The notes under the pieces: generated by a model | Database searches by the model: none | Told to the model about the DNA's origin: nothing | Seen by the model: the letters and a program-made list of their open reading frames with translations, nothing else | Part shown: positions 40,250 through 46,893 of the stretch, piece by piece | Position numbering within the stretch: the stretch's first letter is position 1 | How the letters are laid out: each line of letters begins with the position of its first letter | Assembly (NCBI GenBank): GCA_947175265.1 | Contig: CAMWMD010000022.1 | Coordinates: forward strand, 1 to 46,893 | Source of the DNA: an uncultured Porphyromonadaceae bacterium | GTDB lineage: Bacteria > Bacteroidota > Bacteroidia > Bacteroidales > Muribaculaceae | Length of the DNA stretch: 46,893 bases | Direction: 5' to 3' | Position numbers and translations under genes: made by a program

Positions 40250-41664
40250 AAACTATGACAACTGATAATAACCGTATGCCGGCCGATGCCCCCTTCCGCA
40301 ATCTATACTTCATCGGGGCCGGCGGTATCGGTATGGCCAATCTCGAACGCTATTTCCTGAGTCGGGGGCATAACGTGGCGGGATACGACCGCACACCCTC
40401 CGCGCTGACTGATGCTCTGATGAACGAGGGGGTGAAAATGACTTATACCGACTCGGAATCAGAGATTCCCGAAGGGTTCCGGTCGCCTGATGACACTCTC
40501 GTGGTATTCACCCCCGCCGTGCCCGCCGACAGCAGGATTCTGTCCTGGTTCAGGGAGAACGGCTTCGAGGTGGTGAAGCGTGCCGCCCTGCTCGGGAAAA
40601 TCACACGCTCCACAAACGCTATCTGCATAGCCGGGTCTCACGGAAAGACCACCACCTGCTCCATGACCGCCAACATACTGCGCGACTCGGAGACAGGGTG
40701 CAACGCCTTCCTCGGGGGAATACTCCGAAACACGGGGAGCAACCTCGTGCTGACTCCCGGCTCGGAATGGTCGGTGATAGAGGCCGATGAATACGACCGC
40801 TCATTTCATCATCTCTCGCCGAGCATTGCCGTGGTGACATCGACGGACCCCGACCATCTCGACATATATGGCGACGAGGAGGGGTATCTCGAAGGATTCG
40901 CCCACTTCACATCGCTCATACGCCCCGGCGGCCTGCTCCTTCTTCACACCGGATTGAAACTTCAGCCGAGAGTGAATCCGGAAGTGACCGTGCTGACCTA
41001 CAGCGGAGGGAGCGAGGGCGTCTGGCATGCCGAGGATATCGTGTTCGGCAACGGGTCGCTCACCTTCACAATCGTAGGGCCCGACGTGAGAATAGAGAAT
41101 GTGGCGCTCGGCGTGCCCGTGGAGATAAACATAGACAATGCCGTAGCCGCTGCGGCAGCCGCGCTGACGGCGGGAGCAACTCCTGACGACGTGCGCCGTG
41201 GCCTCGCCTCTTTCCGTGGCGCCAAAAGACGCTTCGAGATAATCCGCGACGGACGCGACGGCAGCACGGCACTGATTGACGACTACGCCCACTCCCCCAA
41301 CGAGGTCAGGGCCTCCATACGCTCCGTCAGGAAACTCTATCCCGGCCGCGAGATTACCGTCATATTCCAGCCCCACCTCTATACGAGGACACGCGACTTC
41401 GCTCCCGATTTCGCCGACGCTCTCTCTGAGGCTGACGAAGTTATCATGCCGGAAATATATCCCGCGAGGGAACTCCCTATTCCGGGTGTAAATTCCGAAT
41501 TGATACTCAACGATGTGAAAGCGCAAAAAAAATCTTTTTGTATGCGAAAAGATTTGCTAAATATGATAAAAAATCGTAACTTTGACATTCTTATAACACT
41601 GGGGGCAGCCGATATAGACCGTCTGTTGCCAGAGATTGAGGAGATACTCAATCAGCAGAATTAA
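40246..41664 (+). CDS. murC: UDP-MurNAc-L-alanine ligase MurC
   Basis: The protein has 472 residues. MurC attaches L-alanine to UDP-MurNAc. Marks are the N-terminal nucleotide loop FIGAGGIGMANLERYFLSRG, the P-loop IAGSHGKTTTCSM, EADEYDRSF, and DDYAHSPNEVRASI with VIFQPHLYTRT. It starts four bases before the end of murG. The start at 40246 is supported by this overlap; a Met two codons on is possible. The 3' end of the gene is AT-rich, where a run of Lys codons occurs. ftsQ follows after nine bases. Confidence 0.96.
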   Translation: MKTMTTDNNRMPADAPFRNLYFIGAGGIGMANLERYFLSRGHNVAGYDRTPSALTDALMNEGVKMTYTDSESEIPEGFRSPDDTLVVFTPAVPADSRILSWFRENGFEVVKRAALLGKITRSTNAICIAGSHGKTTTCSMTANILRDSETGCNAFLGGILRNTGSNLVLTPGSEWSVIEADEYDRSFHHLSPSIAVVTSTDPDHLDIYGDEEGYLEGFAHFTSLIRPGGLLLLHTGLKLQPRVNPEVTVLTYSGGSEGVWHAEDIVFGNGSLTFTIVGPDVRIENVALGVPVEINIDNAVAAAAAALTAGATPDDVRRGLASFRGAKRRFEIIRDGRDGSTALIDDYAHSPNEVRASIRSVRKLYPGREITVIFQPHLYTRTRDFAPDFADALSEADEVIMPEIYPARELPIPGVNSELILNDVKAQKKSFCMRKDLLNMIKNRNFDILITLGAADIDRLLPEIEEILNQQN

Positions 41665-41673
41665 GTTCTGACG

Positions 41674-42498
41674 ATGAGAAAGACACTTATCAAATGGCTG
41701 TTGCTCACCATCTTGTTCGCCTACGTCACATGCGTGACAATCTGGGCGAAAGGGATGGCGGAACTTAATATATGCAATGGTATTGACGTGGAAATCGAGA
41801 ACTCCGCCGCGCCTGACACTATCACTCGGCGCGGTGTGCTTGAGGAACTTGGAAAGTACCCGAAGAGGATTATCGGAACTCCGGCTCACGCCATAAACAC
41901 TAAGGATATCGAGGCGTACCTGAGCCGTTATTCCAACTTCGAGAGCGTCACTTGCCTCGTCTCTACCGACGGAAGCCTCGACGTGAGGGTAGTACCGATG
42001 ATTCCCGCCATGAGGGTGTTTGACAACGATAAAAGTTACTACATCAACAAAGATGGCAAGAGAATCGAGTCGAAGGCAAGTTTCTTCGTCGATGTCCCCG
42101 TAGTGGTCGGATCCTTCTCGGAGAAGTTTCCTCCCAGAATGGTGCTCCCCGTGTCAAAGTTCGTGGAAAACGACCCGGTCCTGAAAAAGATCATAGCCAT
42201 GATCAGAGTCCAGGATGCCGACAACATTTTCCTCGTGCCACGCATTCACGGACACGTCGTCAACTTCGGCGACACCACCCGCCTTGAGGAGAAAAAGGAT
42301 GCCCTGCTCGCCATGTACCGCAAGGTGATGCCCTACAAAGGGTGGGACACCTACGACACAATCTCCGTAAAGTTCCGCGGACAGGTCGTGGCATCCCGCC
42401 GAGACAAGAGAGGGGGCAACCACGGAGCCGTCTATGACGATGACGTAGACCCCGATGAGACTACCCTCTCCGAACTTTTCGACGCTCACGAGGAATAA
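41674..42498 (+). CDS. ftsQ: Cell division protein FtsQ
   Basis: The protein has 274 residues with one N-terminal membrane helix (about residues 7-26) and a periplasmic POTRA/FtsQ domain. The segments KYPKRIIGTPAHAINTKDIE and FESVTCLVSTDGSLDVRV fit the POTRA strand-helix pattern with the following beta domain. The overall sequence is diverged, as is typical for Bacteroidetes. FtsQ links early division proteins with the FtsL-FtsB-FtsW-FtsI complex. Position between murC and ftsA supports the call. The tail is acidic. Confidence 0.9.
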   Translation: MRKTLIKWLLLTILFAYVTCVTIWAKGMAELNICNGIDVEIENSAAPDTITRRGVLEELGKYPKRIIGTPAHAINTKDIEAYLSRYSNFESVTCLVSTDGSLDVRVVPMIPAMRVFDNDKSYYINKDGKRIESKASFFVDVPVVVGSFSEKFPPRMVLPVSKFVENDPVLKKIIAMIRVQDADNIFLVPRIHGHVVNFGDTTRLEEKKDALLAMYRKVMPYKGWDTYDTISVKFRGQVVASRRDKRGGNHGAVYDDDVDPDETTLSELFDAHEE

Positions 42499-42536
42499 AA
42501 TAATTATCCTCCGGAAACGACACTCTTCAAAACTTT

Positions 42537-42552
42537 CCGCCTTTCAGGGCGG
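42537..42552 (+). other. Small hairpin in the ftsQ-ftsA gap
   Basis: CCGCC (42537-42541) pairs with GGCGG (42548-42552), followed by TTAAAAAT. The loop TTTCAG and stem resemble the terminator at 99-126, but the stem is short and the T run is missing, so it is at best an attenuator between ftsQ and ftsA. Confidence 0.3.
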
Positions 42553-42580
42553 TTAAAAATAATGAGAACAACTTCACACA

Positions 42581-43897
42581 ATGAGTGAACGATATATCGC
42601 CGCTGTTGAAATCAGCAGCTCTAAAATAATCGCCGCAGTAGGCAAAACCGTCAACGAAGGGCACCTCGATGTCATTGCAGTCGAGCAGGAGCCTTGCGTC
42701 GATGCCGTAAGATATGGCATTATCCAGAATCTTGAGGAGACGTCAATGAGAGTGATGAGGCTTATCAGCCGACTCGAGCAGCGCACAGGCATAGTGCCCC
42801 GAAAGATTAAGGGTGTGTACGTCGGACTCTCGGGTCGCTCCCTGAAAAGCATTTCCACTACTGTGGAACTCAACCTCCCCCCCGATACGGAGATTAATGA
42901 CGATATCATTGTGAAACTGCGCTCGGATGCCATGAGGCACGCCGTAGACAGCTCCCTGGAGGTGGTCGACGCAGTCCCCAGGTTCTACAAGGTGGGACAC
43001 GCTGAGATGCACAACCCCAAAGGAACCGTCGGAAACCATATCGCCGCGACTTTCGATCTCGTGGTTTGCCGCCCGGAGGTCAAACGAAACATCAACCGGA
43101 CTCTCCCCGAGAAACTGAATCTCAGAATCGAGGGGTTTGTGGTGACTGCCCTGGCTACCGGGCATCTCATACTCAGCCCCGACGAGAAGAGGCTCGGCTG
43201 TATGCTCGTCGACATAGGGGCCGAGACTACCGTGGTCACGATCTACAGGAAGGGGTATCTCAGATATTTCGCCACAATACCTCTCGGCGGACGAAACATC
43301 ACTCGCGACATCACCTCCCTCAATCTCCTTGAGGAGCACGCCGAGGAAATTAAGATAACCTCAGGAAACGCCCTCCCGAGAGAGAGCGCTTCGACCCTAA
43401 ACCTAAACGGCATTAAGCATTCCGACATCAGCAACCTCGTGGTGGCGCGGGCAGAGGAAATCGTGGCCAACATCATCGAGCAGATTGAATACGCTGGCCT
43501 GAAGGAAACCGACCTCCCGGGGGGGATCGTCTGCATCGGCGGCGGCGCTAAACTGAACGGTATGACTGAACTGATAAATCTCCAGAGCGGCCTCCCTGTA
43601 AGGACCGGAAAACTCCCCTCCTACGTGCAGGTGCAAGACCCTAAGGCGATAAACAAAGATATAATCGAGGTGGTCAGCGTAATGTATGCCGGCGCAACGC
43701 TCAGCAACCGGGAATGCCTTGAGATTCCGGTTGTGGAGCCGGTGCCCGCGACCGGAACGGCTCCCGGAGCCGATGAAGTGCCCACCGAGCCGGAGCCTAC
43801 ACGCACAAAACGCCGTGGACGCCTGTTCGAAGGGTTCGCACGAAGGCTCGGCACTCTCTTCAGCGGCCCTGACGATGACTCCGAACTCATGGAATAA
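42581..43897 (+). CDS. ftsA: Cell division protein FtsA
   Basis: The protein has 438 residues, an actin-like ATPase that tethers FtsZ to the membrane. The start RYIAAVEISSSKIIAAVGK is the phosphate-1 region, LGCMLVDIGAETTVVTIYRK is phosphate-2, and GGIVCIGGGAKLNGM is the adenosine motif. The SHS2 (1C) domain lies between. After a Pro/Glu-rich linker the C-terminus has the basic amphipathic helix GRLFEGFARRLGTLF, the membrane-targeting sequence, then a short acidic tail. It precedes ftsZ by 57 bp. Confidence 0.96.
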   Translation: MSERYIAAVEISSSKIIAAVGKTVNEGHLDVIAVEQEPCVDAVRYGIIQNLEETSMRVMRLISRLEQRTGIVPRKIKGVYVGLSGRSLKSISTTVELNLPPDTEINDDIIVKLRSDAMRHAVDSSLEVVDAVPRFYKVGHAEMHNPKGTVGNHIAATFDLVVCRPEVKRNINRTLPEKLNLRIEGFVVTALATGHLILSPDEKRLGCMLVDIGAETTVVTIYRKGYLRYFATIPLGGRNITRDITSLNLLEEHAEEIKITSGNALPRESASTLNLNGIKHSDISNLVVARAEEIVANIIEQIEYAGLKETDLPGGIVCIGGGAKLNGMTELINLQSGLPVRTGKLPSYVQVQDPKAINKDIIEVVSVMYAGATLSNRECLEIPVVEPVPATGTAPGADEVPTEPEPTRTKRRGRLFEGFARRLGTLFSGPDDDSELME

Positions 43898-43954
43898 CCT
43901 CCTCCTACCCCTCTACTCCTCTCCACTCTCTCAATCCCTATAGAATATTCCGAT

Positions 43955-45331
43955 ATGGACGACAACAACGAGATATATAATCTTACAGGCGACCCTGATT
44001 TTCTTGACGATCCCAACGCCTCTATCATTAAGGTGATCGGTGTCGGCGGGGGAGGCAGCAACGCCGTCAACTATATGTTTCACCAGGATATTCCGAATGT
44101 GAATTTCGTGGTGTGCAATACCGATAAGCAGCATCTCAACGAAATGCAGGTGCCCACAAAACTTCTCCTCGGGTGGAACACCACCAAGGGGCGTGGGGCC
44201 GGCAACAATCCGGATGTCGGGCGCCAATGCGCCGAGGAAAGCGCCGACAACATTAAGGCTCTCTTCGAAGACGGAACTGAGATGGTGTTCATCACTGCCG
44301 GTATGGGCGGTGGCACCGGAACCGGAGCCGCTCCCGTCGTGGCGAGGCTCGCCAAAGAGGCCGGCATGCTTACAATCGGTATCGTGACCGTCCCCTTCAT
44401 GTTCGAGGGGGAGAAAAAGATTATTAAGGCTCTTAACGGCGCCGACGCCATGAGGGAACACGTCGACGCTCTTCTCGTAATCAACAACGAGAACCTTATC
44501 GAACTTTATAAGGACTACAATTTCTTCAATGCTTTCGAAAAGGCTGATGACACCCTTGCAAATGCGGCGCGAAGCATCTCCGACATCATATCCGAGAGAT
44601 GCTACATCAACGTCGACTTCCAGGACGTCAAGACCACTCTCAAGGATAGCGGCACAGCAATCATATCCACTGCATACGGCGAGGGGGAACACCGTATCTC
44701 TGATGCAATCCATAATGCGCTCCATTCCCCGCTCCTCAAAAAGCATGATATCAACACCTCAAAGAGACTCCTCTTCAAATTCACCTGCTCGCGTGAATCC
44801 AAGAATGCCCTCAGGGCGGAGGAGATAGCCGAAATCACTCAGTTCACCTCCAAACTCCCATCGAGCATCGACGTGAAATGGGGTATCGGCGACAATCCCG
44901 AACTCGGCGACAAGGTGAAGATAACGGTGCTCGCTTCCGGCTTCGACCTCACTCTGCGTGAAGGAAGCAAAGACCCCATGAATCCCGACGGACCCACGAA
45001 GGGGGCCATAGTGTTCGAAAGTGAGCCCAAACAGGCGGTCGAGCAGGAAGACAAGGCTCAGAGCACCGAGAGGATCGCCGACTTCTACGGCACCGACAAG
45101 GTAATCAAGCAGCGTCGCACGGCGGCGAAGATGAAGTATGCCGTGCTGAAGCCTTCACAACTTGACAATCACGACGTGATAGCTCTCATTGAAAGTGTGC
45201 CGACGTTCAACCGCGACCCCAAATTCAATGAGGAATTGTCAAGGCTCACAAACATGGATCCTTTCGCTCCCCGCAACACGCATACCGAAGACAGAGGGGG
45301 AACAATATCCTTCGAGGGGATGATTCCTTAA
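43955..45331 (+). CDS. ftsZ: Cell division protein FtsZ
   Basis: The protein has 458 residues, a tubulin-like GTPase forming the Z ring. The GTP-binding signature GGGTGTG is at residues 118-124, preceded by IKVIGVGGGGSNAVNYM. The synergy-loop region INVDFQDVKTTLKDSGTAI is present. After the globular core (to about residue 330) comes a linker of about 90 residues with RQRRTAAKMKY-like basic parts and a C-terminal stretch DPFAPRNTHTEDRGG ending in EGMIP, which differs from the proteobacterial C-terminal peptide, as usual in Bacteroidetes. It is the last gene of the dcw cluster. Confidence 0.97.
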   Translation: MDDNNEIYNLTGDPDFLDDPNASIIKVIGVGGGGSNAVNYMFHQDIPNVNFVVCNTDKQHLNEMQVPTKLLLGWNTTKGRGAGNNPDVGRQCAEESADNIKALFEDGTEMVFITAGMGGGTGTGAAPVVARLAKEAGMLTIGIVTVPFMFEGEKKIIKALNGADAMREHVDALLVINNENLIELYKDYNFFNAFEKADDTLANAARSISDIISERCYINVDFQDVKTTLKDSGTAIISTAYGEGEHRISDAIHNALHSPLLKKHDINTSKRLLFKFTCSRESKNALRAEEIAEITQFTSKLPSSIDVKWGIGDNPELGDKVKITVLASGFDLTLREGSKDPMNPDGPTKGAIVFESEPKQAVEQEDKAQSTERIADFYGTDKVIKQRRTAAKMKYAVLKPSQLDNHDVIALIESVPTFNRDPKFNEELSRLTNMDPFAPRNTHTEDRGGTISFEGMIP

Positions 45332-45391
45332 TCCCCCTTTTTAGATTATTTTTTTGAATTATCTGATATAACCTTAAACAGTCATAAACCG

Positions 45392-46893
45392 ATGGCTGCC
45401 GTCATTGCCGGCGACAGCATTTTTAACACTCTGATGATGGAAACCAAATTCCAGATGGTGGCGAAGACCTTTCAGGGTCTTGAGGAAGTGCTCCGTGACG
45501 AGCTTATTGACCTCGGCGCCGAAAACGTTGAGTTAGGCCTGAGAATGGTCACCTTCGAGGGGGATCTCGAGGTAATGTACCGTGCCAATCTCTGCTGCCG
45601 CACTGCTCTCAGGATTCTGAAGCCTATCGTGAAGTTTACCGCAGATTCTACTGACGAACTCTATGATAAGGTGAGGGAACTCGATTGGGAACAGTTCATG
45701 ACCGTAGATTCCACTTTCTCGATCGATTCCACCGTGAACAGCGCGGATTTCAACCATTCCAAATTTGTGACATACCGTGTCAAAGACGGTATCGCTGATC
45801 ATTTCAATGACAAATACGGCAGACGCCCGTCAATACGTCTCGTAGGAGCCGATATACAGTTGAACGTACACATCTCCGACAACCGCGTGACGATATCACT
45901 CGATTCCAGCGGTGAGCCTCTTTCAAAGAGAGGATACCGCGTGGAGCAGACGGAGGCTCCCATAAACGAGGTGCTCGCTGCCGGGATAATAATGAAAACC
46001 GGTTGGAGGGGCGACAGTGATTTCGTCGACCCGATGTGCGGATCCGGCACTTTCCTCGTGGAGGCCGCCCTTATTGCAGCCAACATAAACCCCGGTATTT
46101 ACCGCGAGAGTTTCGCTTTCGAGAAGTGGCCTGATTTCAATGAGGAACTTTTCGAGGATATATATAACGACGACTCCGCCGAGCGCGATTACGCCTACAA
46201 GATATACGGCGGCGACATAGACCCGGAGGCCGTGGCGATTGCCCGCAAGAATATAAAGTCGGCAAGAGTGGAGGATATGATAGAATTGCAGTGCAAGTCT
46301 GTCACCGACTGGACCGACAATGCTCCTGAAGGAATTCTGGTGACCAATCCCCCTTACGGTGAGCGTCTTCGTCCTGAAAATATCAACGCTCTCTACAAGA
46401 ATATCGGCTCCACACTGAAATCTTATTTCAAGGGGTGGCACGCCTGGATTATCGGGTATCGCGACGAGCAGTTTGCCGAGATAGGGCTCAAGCCGTCGGT
46501 AAAGATTCCGCTCCACAACGGCAGCCTTGAGTGCAGCCTGCGTGAGTATGTGCTCTTCGACGGCAAATATTCCGAATTCCGTGCTGACGGTGGCTCCGTG
46601 AGCAATCCCTCCGCAAGGAAGGAGCAGGGCCCTAAGAAAGTGCGCCATATCTCCGATGATGACTGGGAGAAACAGGCCCGCAAGTTCAACAGCGGAAAGG
46701 GTATGATTGACGATCGCAACAAGAAGAAGAAAAACTTCACACGCGACGACAAGAAGCATAACTTCGATTCAGCACCCCGTGGCGGTTTCAGCCGCGACGA
46801 TGACGACGACGATTTCACACCGCAGATACAGCGTCCGGCTTCGCGTCCTTCCGACCGCGACCGCAAACCTTTCGACCGCGACAACCGCGACCG
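45392..46893 (+). CDS. THUMP-domain class I SAM-dependent RNA methyltransferase (RlmL-like), 3' end cut by the window
   Basis: At least 500 residues are present and the frame is still open at 46893. The first ATG is at 45392; an ATG-ATG pair at 45434-45439, nearer to the conserved FQMVAKTFQGLEEVL, is an equally good start. Residues about 20-165 form the N-terminal and THUMP RNA-binding part, ending with VHISDNRVTISLDSSG. The methyltransferase has DPMCGSGTFLVEAALIA (SAM loop), YGGDIDPEAVAIARKN, and the catalytic NPPY in LVTNPPYGERL. This matches the RlmL/YpsC group that makes N2-methylguanosine in 23S rRNA. After about residue 395 the protein turns into a charged, disordered tail rich in Arg, Asp and Lys, running off the edge. 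Confidence 0.9.
   Translation, partial: MAAVIAGDSIFNTLMMETKFQMVAKTFQGLEEVLRDELIDLGAENVELGLRMVTFEGDLEVMYRANLCCRTALRILKPIVKFTADSTDELYDKVRELDWEQFMTVDSTFSIDSTVNSADFNHSKFVTYRVKDGIADHFNDKYGRRPSIRLVGADIQLNVHISDNRVTISLDSSGEPLSKRGYRVEQTEAPINEVLAAGIIMKTGWRGDSDFVDPMCGSGTFLVEAALIAANINPGIYRESFAFEKWPDFNEELFEDIYNDDSAERDYAYKIYGGDIDPEAVAIARKNIKSARVEDMIELQCKSVTDWTDNAPEGILVTNPPYGERLRPENINALYKNIGSTLKSYFKGWHAWIIGYRDEQFAEIGLKPSVKIPLHNGSLECSLREYVLFDGKYSEFRADGGSVSNPSARKEQGPKKVRHISDDDWEKQARKFNSGKGMIDDRNKKKKNFTRDDKKHNFDSAPRGGFSRDDDDDDFTPQIQRPASRPSDRDRKPFDRDNRD

Noticed and set aside
43931..44746. Minus-strand open frame of 271 codons
   Set aside because: It mirrors the conserved ftsZ sequence and shows no protein-family signature.

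Overview
The window looks like a chromosomal segment of a gut Bacteroidales, most likely Muribaculaceae (S24-7 group). The evidence is a hybrid two-component sensor, type V pilus (fimbrillin) genes, a paired SprE/PorW lipoprotein and PorX regulator of the type IX secretion system (T9SS), TAnnTTTG-type -7 promoter elements, a meso-DAP-type MurE (DNPR motif), and the Bacteroidetes order of the division and cell-wall (dcw) cluster. The family assignment is inference.

Layout. (1) 188-9433, plus strand: mgtE, mutS, sprE/porW, porX and a Sel1-repeat protein, tightly packed. (2) 9415-10535: a heptamer-repeat element, then an AT-rich minus-strand patch with a small two-helix membrane protein and a broken lipoprotein gene ending in a Gly/Ala-rich bacteriocin-like tail. 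(3) 10536-18953, minus strand: a secreted DUF4960-like protein, an MscS-type channel, and a giant GH32-like enzyme carrying three DUF4960-like modules. (4) 18954-19464: a divergent regulatory region. (5) 19465-26232, plus strand: a type V pilus locus (DUF3575 barrel, DUF5119-like lipoprotein, fimbrillin, and a large lipoprotein joining a fimbrillin-like N-terminus to another DUF4960-like module). (6) 26413-29196: a hybrid two-component regulator with a periplasmic sugar-binding-protein sensor. (7) 29258-29665: an 11-mer-repeat LEA-like protein. (8) 29963-45331: dcw cluster rsmH-ftsL-ftsI-murE-mraY-murD-ftsW-murG-murC-ftsQ-ftsA-ftsZ, with no mraZ in front. (9) 45392 to the window end: a THUMP-domain RNA methyltransferase, cut by the edge.

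The main idea of interest is regions 3 to 6 as one fructan-oriented surface system. One module family (DUF4960-like) occurs five times in three proteins: on a putative pilus tip, on a GH32-like enzyme, and alone. The enzyme and the standalone protein end in similar T9SS-like C-terminal motifs, and T9SS regulators lie in the same window. A hybrid sensor of the general architecture that detects fructose in Bacteroides levan loci sits downstream, and imperfect direct repeats with 21-bp period, as expected for AraC-type binding, lie upstream of the three relevant promoters. No SusC/SusD pair is present. The system is inferred from architecture and context only.

A second theme is a set of short tandem repeats with strict 7- or 9-bp period in intergenic regions, some of which run into the 3' ends of genes. 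Two of them share a composite design of heptamers, nonamers and then reverse-oriented heptamers.
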